A stretch of 55,395 bases of DNA, from positions 1-55,395 of the forward strand of contig DASYYE010000261.1 of the NCBI GenBank assembly GCA_035946955.1, written 5' to 3'. Origin of the DNA: DASYYE01 sp035946955 (lineage in GTDB: Bacteria; Actinomycetota; Actinomycetes; Streptosporangiales; Streptosporangiaceae). Made by a program: the position numbers and the translations under genes. Position 1 is the first letter of the stretch; every line of letters starts with the position of its first letter. The notes beneath the pieces were generated by a model. That model was not told the origin of the DNA. It saw only the letters and a program-made list of their open reading frames with translations, and did no database searches. Shown here piece after piece: positions 27,931 through 36,323 of the stretch.

Positions 27931-28168
27931 CCCGCTCCACCATGATCCAAGTCAGGTAACAGGTGCACGCCGACGTTACTCTCACCACCCCGCCAAAGCT
28001 GGGCAAAACAGAATCATGAGGTATCCCGCTTCACGCCCGTCACCAGGAGCTTTACCTGCCTGTCCGGGTGCGGCCGCCTGGGCGCCGCACTGCGCCCGTC
28101 CTGCCTGACTCCCCTAACCCAGGAGTCCCGATCTCACCAGGTTCAGCTCCGACGATGTCGGCACCGGA

Positions 28169-28549
28169 CTATTCGTATGGGTGACTGAGGTCGACAATGC
28201 AGAACCGGTTGCCGTCCGGGTCGGCGAGCACCACGAAGTCCGGGTCATCCGGGTAGCGGTCCCAGTCGACTCGGCTGGCTCCTATGCCCACCAGTCGCTC
28301 GGCTTCGGCCGCCTGTTCATCCAGGCTTGCCACGTGCAGGTCCAGATGCAGGCGTGGGTGGTCTTGCAGCGGTGTCTGGCTGCACTGCAACGCGATCATG
28401 GCTCCGGCCCGACCCGACTGCGGGACCAGCACCGTCGACCAGCCGCCGAACCCGTCAGTACGCGTCTGGTAACCCAATGCCTGGCACCAAAACCGCGCCG
28501 CTCGCTCGACATCATCGACGCCCAGCACCACAACGCCAAAAGTCAACAT
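28169..28549 (-). CDS. VOC (glyoxalase/bleomycin-resistance fold) protein
   Basis: A 126-residue single vicinal-oxygen-chelate domain. It opens with LTFGVVVLGVDDVERAARFWCQALGY and closes with VVLADPDGNRFCIVDL, both family-typical. HLDLHV in the middle and the Glu/Asp near the end are the positions where metal ligands are found in active members. Specific substrate unknown. It lies in the same direction as the GNAT gene upstream, with 18 bp between. Confidence 0.88.
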   Translation of the reverse strand: MLTFGVVVLGVDDVERAARFWCQALGYQTRTDGFGGWSTVLVPQSGRAGAMIALQCSQTPLQDHPRLHLDLHVASLDEQAAEAERLVGIGASRVDWDRYPDDPDFVVLADPDGNRFCIVDLSHPYE

Positions 28550-28567
28550 GCGCCCAGTATCGAGGGT

Positions 28568-29161
28568 TCACTTGCCGCCGGTGCCGTCGGTGAGAGGGGG
28601 CTTGGTGGCTGGGCGGTCGAGGGCGAATGAGAAGTCGGCGATCCCCTGCTCGATGAACTGACTGCCCAGGCCTTTGGCGTCTGCGACCAGGGCGGCGACC
28701 GGCCGGTTCTCCGCCAGGTAGGAAGCGCTGAAGGTGTGTATGCCGCGTTCGGTCGCTGCTCTGGCGAGCAGCAGGATGAGCACGGTCGCCAGCCCCACGC
28801 TCCGCCAGCCGGGCTGGACCGCCACGGCGATGTCGGCCAGGCCCTCACCGGTCAGCTCATACCGGGCGACGGCGACACCTCTGCCGGTGACCGTGTCGAA
28901 AGCCACCAGCGCGAACCGTTGCTGGTAGTCCAGGACTGTCAGGCGCTCCATCAGTTCGGGGGTGACCCTGGGCGGGCCGCCGAGGAAGCGCCGCCGCAGT
29001 GTGTCAGGGTCGGCGGTGGTGATGGCCCGCGCCAGTTCGGGCGCGTCACTGGGCAGGATCGGGCGTATCAGCACCCGCCGCCCGTCGTGCAGCGTCGTCT
29101 CCTGCCGGTATTCCTCCGGGTATCCCGGCGGAAGCGCGGCAGGCCCAGGCCCAAGGCTCAT
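28568..29161 (-). CDS. GNAT-family N-acetyltransferase
   Basis: A 197-residue acetyltransferase. The acceptor-side start is DGRRVLIRPILPSDAPEL. The acetyl-CoA-binding segment around VAVQPGWRSVGLATVLILLLARAA contains the pattern equivalent to Q/RxxGxG/A but with GWRSVGLA, a mild variant. It resembles the GNAT domain found fused to acyl-CoA synthetase-like proteins that acetylate lysines, but the fused domains are absent here. It probably forms a short transcription unit with the VOC gene. A small inverted repeat TGACCC-N5-GGGTCA (29172-29188) lies just upstream, between this gene and the divergent NfeD gene. Confidence 0.85.
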   Translation of the reverse strand: MSLGPGPAALPPGYPEEYRQETTLHDGRRVLIRPILPSDAPELARAITTADPDTLRRRFLGGPPRVTPELMERLTVLDYQQRFALVAFDTVTGRGVAVARYELTGEGLADIAVAVQPGWRSVGLATVLILLLARAATERGIHTFSASYLAENRPVAALVADAKGLGSQFIEQGIADFSFALDRPATKPPLTDGTGGK

Positions 29162-29297
29162 TCGGTCATTGTGACCCCCGCCGGGTCATGGTGTGGCGCA
29201 CCGCCGCGGAGTTACTGTCAATACGGGGCCGCAGGGCGGCTGCGTGTGCTCGCTCGCACGTGTGCCTGCCACTGTTGCGCCCGCTCCGGGAGTGAGC

Positions 29298-29729
29298 ATG
29301 GTGTCGTGGATTGTCTGGCTGGCCGTAGCCGCGTTGCTTGGCCTGGCCGAGGTCATGACGACGACGCTGGCCCTCGGGTTGCTGGCGGTCGCGGCGGTGG
29401 CGGCCGCCATCGTCGGCGGGGCGGGCCTCAGCCTGCCGGTCCAGCTTGCCGCTTTCGCCGTCACGGCAGCGGCCGGCCTCGGGGTGGTGAGGCCACTGGC
29501 GATGCGCCACATCCGGCAGCCTCCATTGCTGCGGTCCGGGACGTCCGCCCTGGTCGGACGGTCCGCCATGGTCACCGAGGAGGTCACGGCCCACGGTGGG
29601 CGGGTCCGCATAGGCGGCGAGGTCTGGTCGGCGCGCTCCTATGAGGAGTCCCAGGTCATCCCGGCGGGCTCCACTGTCGACGTGTTTGCTATCGAGGGCG
29701 CCACCGCGCTGGTTCATCCCAGGGAGTAG
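29298..29729 (+). CDS. NfeD-family membrane protein
   Basis: A 143-residue short NfeD protein from ATG 29298, which has a GGGAGTGA Shine-Dalgarno. Seen: two to three membrane helices (about 1-75) and a C-terminal OB-fold domain with the NfeD pattern LVGRSAMVTEEVTAHGGRVRIGGEVWSARS. Such proteins partner with SPFH/stomatin proteins encoded next door and are thought to organise membrane microdomains or regulate membrane proteases. The SPFH gene follows after 2 bp, so this is a two-gene operon. Confidence 0.9.
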   Translation: MVSWIVWLAVAALLGLAEVMTTTLALGLLAVAAVAAAIVGGAGLSLPVQLAAFAVTAAAGLGVVRPLAMRHIRQPPLLRSGTSALVGRSAMVTEEVTAHGGRVRIGGEVWSARSYEESQVIPAGSTVDVFAIEGATALVHPRE

Positions 29730-29731
29730 TC

Positions 29732-30772
29732 ATGGAAATAGCTGCGGCGATCGTTGCGGTGGTCGTTGTCGCGCTCATGTTCATCCTCGTGGTCAAGACG
29801 GTGCGCATCGTGCCGCAGGCGCGGGCACGCAATATCGAGCGCTTTGGCCGGTACCGCAAGACCCTGGAGCCAGGGATGAACTTCATCATCCCGTTCGTGG
29901 ACCGGGTCAAACCGCTGATCGACCTCCGTGAGCAGGTGGTGGCCTTCAAAGGGCAGCCGGTCATCACCGAGGACAACTTGGTCGTGCTCATCGACACCGT
30001 GCTGTTCTTCCAGGTGACCGACCCACGGGCGGCCGACTACGAGATCGTCGACTACATCCAGGCCATCGAGCAGCTCACCGCGACCATGCTGCGCAGCGTG
30101 ATCGGTTCGATGGACCTGGAGCAGACACTGACCTCCCGGGGCAAGATCAACAACATGCTGCGCGGGGTGCTGGACGAGGCTTCTGGCAAATGGGGGATCC
30201 GCGTGACCAGGGTAGAGATCAAGGCGATCGACCCGCCCAAGAGCGTCGTGGACGCGATGGAGAAGCAAATGCGGGCGGAGCGGGAGAAGCGCGCGGCCAT
30301 CCTCACCGCCGAGGGAGTGCGCCAGTCCAAGATCTTGACCGCGGAGGGCGAGAAACAGAGCAGCATCCTGCGCGCAGAGGGCGACAAGCAGAGCCAGATC
30401 CTGCGGGCCGAGGGCCAGGCGCAGGCGATCGGCACGGTGTTCCAGGCTGTGCACCTCAACAACGCGGACCCCAAGGTGCTCGCCTATCAGTACTTGCAGA
30501 CGCTGCCGCAGCTCGCGCAGGCCCAAGGCAACACGTTCTGGGTGATCCCAAGTGAGGTGACCAGCGCGCTGAACGTGCTGAGCAGCGCATTCAGCGGCGA
30601 CAGCGCTGAGCCGCCAGGGATCCCCCAGCCCAGGCCCGGCCAGATGACCGGCGCCGCCCCGCTCGCCGCCGGTGGGACCGCACAACCTGTCCCGATTTCG
30701 GACGGCAAGCAAGCCGCGGCGGAAAGGGCAGTTGCAGAGGAAGCCGACACGAAAGAGGCCCAGCAGCCTTGA
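29732..30772 (+). CDS. SPFH/Band 7 (stomatin/QmcA-like) membrane protein
   Basis: A 346-residue membrane-anchored SPFH protein. Seen: one N-terminal membrane helix (about 4-24), the SPFH core (about 25-190) with RFGRYRKTLEPGMNFIIPFVD, then a coiled coil containing four near-identical units of about 12 residues (ILTAEGVRQSK, ILTAEGEKQSS, ILRAEGDKQSQ, ILRAEGQAQA), and a C-terminal Pro/Ala-rich tail. It probably forms oligomeric cages in the membrane with its NfeD partner. The stop lies 2 bp from the stop of the convergent helY gene. Confidence 0.94.
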   Translation: MEIAAAIVAVVVVALMFILVVKTVRIVPQARARNIERFGRYRKTLEPGMNFIIPFVDRVKPLIDLREQVVAFKGQPVITEDNLVVLIDTVLFFQVTDPRAADYEIVDYIQAIEQLTATMLRSVIGSMDLEQTLTSRGKINNMLRGVLDEASGKWGIRVTRVEIKAIDPPKSVVDAMEKQMRAEREKRAAILTAEGVRQSKILTAEGEKQSSILRAEGDKQSQILRAEGQAQAIGTVFQAVHLNNADPKVLAYQYLQTLPQLAQAQGNTFWVIPSEVTSALNVLSSAFSGDSAEPPGIPQPRPGQMTGAAPLAAGGTAQPVPISDGKQAAAERAVAEEADTKEAQQP

Positions 30773-30774
30773 CG

Positions 30775-33618
30775 TCAGGGCTCTTCTACGACCGAGAAGT
30801 CGCCGACCGAGGCGCCCTCGATGTCGGTCTCGTCTTCGACCGATGAGTACGCGACCACCCCGCGCCGCAGCGCATTGGTGGCCGCGCGGGCGGTCGCCCG
30901 CAGCGGCGATTCCGGGCCCGCCGCGACCGAGACCTGGCCGAGCAGGTCTATCGTCTGCTTGACCGCGCGGACGAAGTCGCCGGGTGTCAGGTCTGACCCC
31001 AGCACCTTCTCCAGTGGCTTGCCACTGGCCCATGCGTGCGCGACCCACGTGAAGCCCAGGTCGGGCTCGCGCAGGAACGACAGATGGTTGTCCTTCTCGA
31101 CCCCATCGAGTTCTTCCCAGATCGAGACCATGGCCGTCAGGACTCCCCGGACCTGGCCGCTGGGAAGCCCCACCGCCGCGTCGGGGTTGCGCGACTCGTA
31201 CGTCAGCGCCGACACACACGCCGCGAGTTCGGCTGGGCTGAGGTCGTCCCACAGCCCGCGACGCACACACTCCGCTGCCAGCAGGTCGAGTTCGGTGTAG
31301 AGGTCGCCCAGGCGCCGGCCCTCCGGGGTCACCCTGTCCCCGTCCAGGTAACCCAGTTGGGTCAGGACAGTGCAGACACGCTGGAAGGTGCGGGCGATCA
31401 CGTGGGACCGCCCGGCGACCGCGGCTTCCAGCCGCCCGGCTTCGGCCTCCAGCCGGGAACGCACCTCTGCTTTCCGTACGTGCGCCTCTCGGTCGGGGCA
31501 GGCGTGGCAGGGGTGCCGCCGCAGTGCCGCGCGCAGCCTGGCGATCTCCTGCTCACCGGCTGACTCCGGCTGCGGCGTACGCTTCGGTCTCGCAGGCTCC
31601 TCCAGCCCGGCCACCTTGGACTGGACGGCAGCGGCCAGGTCGCGGCGGTGTTTCGGGGACCGGGGGCTGAACCACGTGGGGATCCTGACCCGGTCGATAA
31701 CGGTCGCCGGGACGGGGAAGTCAGCCACGGACAGCCGCTTCACCTGTCGCCCAGCGGTCAGCACGACCGGCAAGGGGAGGTTGGCCCGGTCAGCGCCACG
31801 GTGCGGGCCCCGGTCCCCGTGCCCTTCTGACCCTGCCCGGCCACCCTTGCCATTGCCCTGCTCAGCCCGCCCGCCGGGGACGCCCGGGTCGAGCACGATC
31901 GCCGTCCCTGCCCGCCGCCCGCCGGGAACCCAGATGACGTCGCCCCGGCGGAGCTGCCCCAGCGAGGCGATGGCTTCGGCCCGCCGCGCCGCTGTCCGCT
32001 GCCTGGCGGCCTCGTTCTCCAGCCGCGACAGATCCTGCCGCAGCTGCCAGTACCCGGCGAAGTCACCCCGCTCGCAGGTGACGGCCTCGGCCTCGAGTGA
32101 GGCCCGGGCACGCTTTGCCTGGCGGACCAGGCCCGCCACTGCCCGGTCGGCCTGGAACTGGGCGAACGAGGACTCCAGTACCGCGGTGGCCCGCTCCATC
32201 CCGGCCTGGCGGACCAGGTTGACCGCCATGTTGTAGGAAGGGCGGAAGCTGGAGTTGAGCGGGTAGGTCCGGGTGCCGGCCAGCCCGGCGACCGCGGACG
32301 GGTCCATGCCAGGCTGCCAGAGCACGACCGCGTGCCCCTCCACGTCGATGCCCCGCCGTCCCGCACGCCCGGTGAGCTGGGTGTACTCCCCCGGCGTCAG
32401 GGCCATGTGGGTCTCGCCGTTCCACTTGTCGAGCCGCTCGATCACCACGGTGCGGGCGGGCATGTTGATGCCGAGCGCCAGCGTCTCGGTCGCATACACC
32501 ACACGCACCAGGCCGGCCTCGAACAGCTCCTCCACGACCTCCTTGAAGCTGGGCAGCAGCCCGGCGTGGTGGGCCGCGATGCCCCGCTGCAGCCCGGTCA
32601 GCCATTCCCCGTACCCGAGCACGGGGAGGTCGGCCTCGGGGATGTCGGCCGTGCGGCGCTGCGCGACATCGGTGATGAGGCGGGTCTCCTCGGGGGTCGT
32701 GAGCCGCAGCCCCGCGTCCAGGCACTGGCGGACAGCAGCGTCACAACCAGCGCGGCTGAAGATGAACACGATCGCTGGCAGCAACGCCGCCCCGTCGAGC
32801 CGCTCGATGATCCCTGGCCGGCTGGGCGGCCGGAGCCGCGGCGGCCTGCGCGCCCCCCGCTGGGGGCGGCCGGGGCTGGCGCGCCCGGCCGACTCCTCCC
32901 GCCGGGCCAGCCGCAACAGGTCGGGGTTGACCTGGGTGGGCTCCACGAACATGTCGTACAGGCGGCCGTCGGCGAGCATGTGCTGCCACAGCGGCACCGG
33001 CCGGTGCTCGTCCACGATCACGGTGGTCCCGCCCCGGACGTCGCTCAGCCAGTCGCCGAACTCCTCGGCATTGCTGACCGTCGCGGACAGCGCCACCACC
33101 CGCACGGACGCGGGCAGGTGGATGATCACCTCTTCCCACACTGCACCACGGAACCGGTCGGCCAGGTAGTGGACTTCGTCGAGGACCACGTAGCCCAGCC
33201 CGGCCAGGGTCGATGAGCCCGCGTAGAGCATGTTGCGCAGCACCTCGGTGGTCATCACCACGACCGGTGCCTCGCCGTTCACGCTGTTGTCGCCGGTGAG
33301 CAGCCCCACCCGGTCGCTGCCGTAGCGGCGCACCAGGTCGCCGTACTTCTGGTTGGACAGCGCCTTGATCGGCGTCGTATAGAAGCACTTGCGGCCCTGC
33401 TCGAACGCGAGGTGGACGGCGAACTCCCCCACCACCGTCTTGCCGGACCCGGTGGGCGCGGCCACCAGGACTCCGTGGCCCGCATGCAGCGCCTGGCATG
33501 CCTCACGCTGGAACGCGTCGAAACGGAAGTCATACAGCGACTGGAAGGCGGCGAGTGCTGGCCCGTCCTCCACCTGCTGGCGCCGGAACGCGGCATAACG
33601 CTGCGACGGGCTGGACAC
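30775..33618 (-). CDS. helY: Ski2/Mtr4-like DEAD/DEAH-box helicase (HelY)
   Basis: A superfamily-2 RNA helicase of about 947 residues. Motif I APTGSGKTVVGEFA, motif II VVLDEVHYL, motif III SATVSN and motif VI QLTGRAGRRGID are intact. After the two RecA domains come a long linker and the C-terminal DSHCT-type helical domain, with a CxxC-like HPCHACPDREAH element. I take GTG 33618 as start because a TACGCT box lies 7 nt upstream; another GTG at 33645 is in frame. In mycobacteria helY follows pafB-pafC-tatA-tatC, the same order as here apart from an inserted lipoprotein gene and repeats. Likely role: RNA processing or decay. Confidence 0.93.
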   Translation of the reverse strand: MSSPSQRYAAFRRQQVEDGPALAAFQSLYDFRFDAFQREACQALHAGHGVLVAAPTGSGKTVVGEFAVHLAFEQGRKCFYTTPIKALSNQKYGDLVRRYGSDRVGLLTGDNSVNGEAPVVVMTTEVLRNMLYAGSSTLAGLGYVVLDEVHYLADRFRGAVWEEVIIHLPASVRVVALSATVSNAEEFGDWLSDVRGGTTVIVDEHRPVPLWQHMLADGRLYDMFVEPTQVNPDLLRLARREESAGRASPGRPQRGARRPPRLRPPSRPGIIERLDGAALLPAIVFIFSRAGCDAAVRQCLDAGLRLTTPEETRLITDVAQRRTADIPEADLPVLGYGEWLTGLQRGIAAHHAGLLPSFKEVVEELFEAGLVRVVYATETLALGINMPARTVVIERLDKWNGETHMALTPGEYTQLTGRAGRRGIDVEGHAVVLWQPGMDPSAVAGLAGTRTYPLNSSFRPSYNMAVNLVRQAGMERATAVLESSFAQFQADRAVAGLVRQAKRARASLEAEAVTCERGDFAGYWQLRQDLSRLENEAARQRTAARRAEAIASLGQLRRGDVIWVPGGRRAGTAIVLDPGVPGGRAEQGNGKGGRAGSEGHGDRGPHRGADRANLPLPVVLTAGRQVKRLSVADFPVPATVIDRVRIPTWFSPRSPKHRRDLAAAVQSKVAGLEEPARPKRTPQPESAGEQEIARLRAALRRHPCHACPDREAHVRKAEVRSRLEAEAGRLEAAVAGRSHVIARTFQRVCTVLTQLGYLDGDRVTPEGRRLGDLYTELDLLAAECVRRGLWDDLSPAELAACVSALTYESRNPDAAVGLPSGQVRGVLTAMVSIWEELDGVEKDNHLSFLREPDLGFTWVAHAWASGKPLEKVLGSDLTPGDFVRAVKQTIDLLGQVSVAAGPESPLRATARAATNALRRGVVAYSSVEDETDIEGASVGDFSVVEEP

Positions 33619-33625
33619 ACCACTA

Positions 33626-33631
33626 AGCGTA
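33626..33631 (-). promoter_or_regulatory. Putative -10 box of a leaderless promoter for helY
   Basis: TACGCT on the minus strand is followed by 7 nt and GTG 33618, with no Shine-Dalgarno. It matches the other leaderless starts in this window. Confidence 0.45.
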
Positions 33632-33754
33632 AGCCACAGTCTCACCAGGATCTTGACGCGCGCCAGAGCGCCCGCCCGGAGCAGGCGGCCCGCTCCCCCC
33701 GGCTCATGCTTCCCGCTTAACCCAGGCCGTACGTACTCTCAGCGTGCCCCTGGA

Positions 33755-34276
33755 TCAGCTGGCCACATACCGCAGTTTGAGGTGGTCCTCGTGTCCGGAC
33801 CAGCTCAAGCCGAACGACCAGCACCCCGCCGCGGGCATGTCAATGATCGACGGGCCCGGGCCCCCGGCAACCTCTCGCGTCACAGTCCGGCCGGTGCCGT
33901 TGAGCGTGGCCCGGATCCGCAACGGAGCGGCTAGCTGCCCGGCTAGCCGGGACACCCAGAGGATCTTATTGTTCCGGTTGGCGAGCGGCGGCGCGCGCAA
34001 CGGGTCGGCCCACAAAATGGCGACGATGTCTCCCCGCTCACCCATCACATACGGCATCGACTGCGCTGCTGGATGGAACCCGGCGCGGGCCCAGGTGGGA
34101 AGGAGGCGCGGCGCTATCGAGGCCGGGCAGCCGCGGGTCACCGCCAGGGTTGCACCCGGGCTCATGGGTGAGCCGGTGACCCTGGGTTGCGGCGTGGCCG
34201 GACCTGACGAGTGACCGGTGGAGCACCCGGCTCCGGCCAGGACCGCGAGTAGGACCAGCGCCGTGCCGCCCCTCAT
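33755..34276 (-). CDS. Secreted lipoprotein of unknown function
   Basis: A 173-residue predicted lipoprotein. From ATG 34276 the product begins MRGGTALVLLAVLAGAGCST, a compact signal with a lipobox. The mature part (about 150 residues) has one further Cys pair candidate (CPAS and GCWSF), a Trp-rich beta pattern with VAILWADPLR and NNKILWVSRL, and ends with a beta-strand-rich segment CWSFGLSWSG. It looks like a small beta-sandwich. No named family is recognised. It lies between helY and the tat genes, where mycobacteria have no such gene. Confidence 0.72.
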   Translation of the reverse strand: MRGGTALVLLAVLAGAGCSTGHSSGPATPQPRVTGSPMSPGATLAVTRGCPASIAPRLLPTWARAGFHPAAQSMPYVMGERGDIVAILWADPLRAPPLANRNNKILWVSRLAGQLAAPLRIRATLNGTGRTVTREVAGGPGPSIIDMPAAGCWSFGLSWSGHEDHLKLRYVAS

Positions 34277-34372
34277 ATCCGGAGCGTACGCCCTGTGTGA
34301 GGTGAGCCCCTGGTCGCTGAGACCGACCAGACACAGCGGCTCCGCCAGCATGTGTCTGCCGCCCTTGCCACA

Positions 34373-34414
34373 CGCTGGTATTCGCCGCCGAGCACGGCGG
34401 CGGTGAGACCAGCG
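34373..34414. terminator. Strong two-part hairpin upstream of the lipoprotein gene
   Basis: Outer stem CGCTGGT (34373-34379) / ACCAGCG (34408-34414) and inner perfect stem CGCCGCCG (34383-34390) / CGGCGGCG (34395-34402) with loop AGCA. It could end transcripts from the tat operon (minus strand) before the lipoprotein gene, or belong to the repeat block next to it. Confidence 0.5.
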
Positions 34415-34453
34415 GGCACGCGAGGCTCTGGCACCTACCCCTCCCCCCGGCTT

Positions 34454-34469
34454 CTTGCTGTTATCAGCA
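34454..34469. repeat. Third copy of CTTGCTGTTATCAGCA
   Basis: Exact 16-bp match to the copies at 8994-9009 and 9328-9343. It begins 57 bp before the outer stem of the adjacent two-tier stem-loop, close to the spacing between the left copy and the first degenerate unit of the other array. Confidence 0.75.
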
Positions 34470-34510
34470 TGCTCGACCATACCAAGGCCCACAATGATCA
34501 CTGCGACCAT

Positions 34511-34560
34511 GATCGATGTGCGCTCGCGGACAAAAGATTGTCCATACCGGAACATCGATC
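34511..34560. repeat. Two-tier stem-loop repeat, copy 2a
   Basis: Outer stem GATCGATGT (34511-34519) / ACATCGATC (34552-34560), internal loop GCGCTCGC / ATACCGGA, inner stem GGACAA (34528-34533) / TTGTCC (34538-34543), loop AAGA. It is identical in outer stem, 5' internal loop and apical loop to the copy at 9179, with a paired G-to-C exchange in the inner stem. CAATGATCA, 20 bp upstream, is also shared with the other array. Confidence 0.75.
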
Positions 34561-34595
34561 ACTGGCTGCCGTGGGTACCAGCCAGGACTGGTCAT

Positions 34596-34644
34596 GATCG
34601 ATGTACCAGAACGGATAAAGGAATGTCCGTCTGCCACATCTATT
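34596..34644. repeat. Two-tier stem-loop repeat, diverged copy 2b
   Basis: GATCGATGT (34596-34604) pairs at 8 of 9 positions with ACATCTATT (34636-34644). Inside, CAGA/TCTG (34607-34610 / 34630-34633) and CGGATA/TGTCCG (34612-34617 / 34624-34629) form a longer helix around AAGGAA. The sequence differs from copy 2a but the fold is kept. Confidence 0.65.
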
Positions 34645-34908
34645 GCCCGCAAGATCACTTTGGGCTTGGGGCGCGTCGGCCAATAAGTCCACAGGCCCGG
34701 CACGGCCGGAGAACCTGCGGTTTATTCCGAGACGGCTCCTTGGCAGGGACCGCTTTTTGTCCTGTTTGCGGACATTCATCACAGCGGCGCTCACGGGTTG
34801 GTCTAGGCACGGACGGTGGCTGGAGGAAGCCAGGGTGGTTGCTGCTGTGACCAGCCAACTCGCTCGCGACGGCACGCTCCTAGAGCCCGGCCAGTGCGTG
34901 CCCGTTGG
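34645..34908. other. Intergenic region downstream of tatC
   Basis: These 264 bp between the repeat block and the tatC stop hold no gene that I can support. A plus-strand stretch ending EEARVVAAVTSQLARDGTLL and a stop at the tatC end reads somewhat like protein, but it has no convincing start or Shine-Dalgarno. Short GC-rich inverted repeats occur, none clearly a terminator. Confidence 0.5.
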
Positions 34909-35820
34909 CTAACCGGGCCGGTCAGCGTCCATGGTGTCCTGGTCGAAGCCAACGATGTCGTCGCCAGCGAGCAGGGAAGCTGTCTCCGCCTCCTGCAGCC
35001 GGGTACGGCGCCGGGAATTGAGCCAGATGAGTACCTCGGCCACTTCCACTAGCACCACGCACGGGATCGCGAGCAGCAGCATGGAGAACGGGTCGGGGCT
35101 GGGCGTGGCCGCGCCGGCGAACACGAACACGGCGAAGAGCATGACCCGGCGCCACTTGCGGAAGAACTCGTGGCTGAGTACCCCGGCGAGGTTCAGCATC
35201 ACGAGGACCAGCGGCAACTCGAAGGCGAGCCCGAAGATCAGCAGCATCGCCGTGGCGTAGCCGAAGTAGGTGTCGATCGTGATCAGCGGCCTGACATCGG
35301 CGGGGGTGAGGCCGAGCAGGAACCGCAGCCCGCGGCTCATCGCCAGGTAGGCGAACAACGCGCCCAAGCCGAACAGCGGCACCGCGCTGCCCACGAACGC
35401 CCATGTCCAGCGTTTCTCCCGCGCGTACAGGCCGGGCGCGATGAACGCCCAGAGCTGGTAGAACCACACCGGCGAGGAGATGACCAGGCCTACTACGAAA
35501 GCGACCTTGAGCCGGACGAAGAACGGGTCGAATATGCCGGTCACTACGAGCGGATGGCCGTTGGCGCCGCCGCAGCCGACATGGCCCTGCAGGGAGAGGT
35601 GACAGAACGGGCCGATGATGAAGTTCCAGGCGGGGTGGAACAGGTACCAGCCCGCCACCATCCCCACGGCCAGCCCAAGGATCCCCTTGATCAGGCGGTT
35701 GCGCAGTTCCCTGATGTGCTCCATCAGGGGCATGCGCGCCTCGGGGTTGTCGCGCTTGCCCGCGCGTACGCCCAGGTGGCGCCCGTGGGCGGGCGCGGAG
35801 GAGTCAGGCGCCGCGCTCAT
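34909..35820 (-). CDS. tatC: Sec-independent (Tat) translocase subunit TatC
   Basis: A 303-residue membrane protein with six predicted helices, the receptor of the twin-arginine export pathway. Seen: the cytoplasmic N-terminal motif MPLMEHIRELRNRLIKG (about 30-46), which binds the twin-arginine signal, and the loop FYQLWAFIAPGLYAREKR before helix 3. The C-terminal tail is charged. It is longer than Escherichia coli TatC because of extra residues at both ends, as usual in actinomycetes. It follows tatA by 12 bp. The window also encodes at least one predicted Tat substrate, the S53 protease at 42546. Confidence 0.96.
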   Translation of the reverse strand: MSAAPDSSAPAHGRHLGVRAGKRDNPEARMPLMEHIRELRNRLIKGILGLAVGMVAGWYLFHPAWNFIIGPFCHLSLQGHVGCGGANGHPLVVTGIFDPFFVRLKVAFVVGLVISSPVWFYQLWAFIAPGLYAREKRWTWAFVGSAVPLFGLGALFAYLAMSRGLRFLLGLTPADVRPLITIDTYFGYATAMLLIFGLAFELPLVLVMLNLAGVLSHEFFRKWRRVMLFAVFVFAGAATPSPDPFSMLLLAIPCVVLVEVAEVLIWLNSRRRTRLQEAETASLLAGDDIVGFDQDTMDADRPG

Positions 35821-35832
35821 CTCCTGGCCGGC

Positions 35833-36189
35833 TCAGCTCGAGTGCGAGGCGGGAGTGGTGCCCTCTGAGCGTGCCTGGGTCGCCATCTGCTGGGCCTGCT
35901 CGGCCATCTGCTGGGCCTGGGCCGCGAGCTCGGCGGCCTTGGCGGCCGACGGCTTCTCGTCCTCGACCGCCTTCGGCGCCGGCGCTGGGGTGGGCAGTTC
36001 ATGCTGCACGAACTGCGGCGGGGCGGCCTTGCTGGTGCCGTCGTCGTTGAGTTTCTGCGCCTCGCTCTTGAAGATGCGCATGGCCTCACCGAGCGACTTC
36101 GCTGCCTTGGGCAGCTTCGCCGAGCCGAACAGCAGTACCAGCACGATCACGACGATCAGAATGTGCCAGGGGCTGTCAAAGAGTCCCAT
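35833..36189 (-). CDS. tatA: Sec-independent (Tat) translocase subunit TatA
   Basis: A 118-residue TatA-type pore subunit: a short membrane helix (about 7-24), the FGSAKLPKAAKSLGEAMRIFK hinge and amphipathic helix, then a long acidic and Gln/Ala-rich cytoplasmic tail with AAQAQQMAEQAQQMATQ repeats. The Phe-Gly of the hinge is present. The start ATG 36189 has an AGGAGG Shine-Dalgarno at a slightly long spacing (10 nt). It lies after pafC and before tatC. Confidence 0.94.
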   Translation of the reverse strand: MGLFDSPWHILIVVIVLVLLFGSAKLPKAAKSLGEAMRIFKSEAQKLNDDGTSKAAPPQFVQHELPTPAPAPKAVEDEKPSAAKAAELAAQAQQMAEQAQQMATQARSEGTTPASHSS

Positions 36190-36323
36190 CTATGCCTGTC
36201 CTCCTGGGCGAGGAACACGCCGCGGGTGCCGGGCGTGCTTTCCGCCTCATGCTACGTCCAGCACATAACGATTTCACCCCTGAGGGGGCGTCCCCGGCGC
36301 CGAACAGGCAGCGACGGCTGCTG

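Noticed and set aside
34498..34875. Minus-strand 125-codon frame over the second repeat block
   Set aside because: Shares short peptide identity with the frame at 9004 only because the DNA repeats are related; otherwise unlike a protein.
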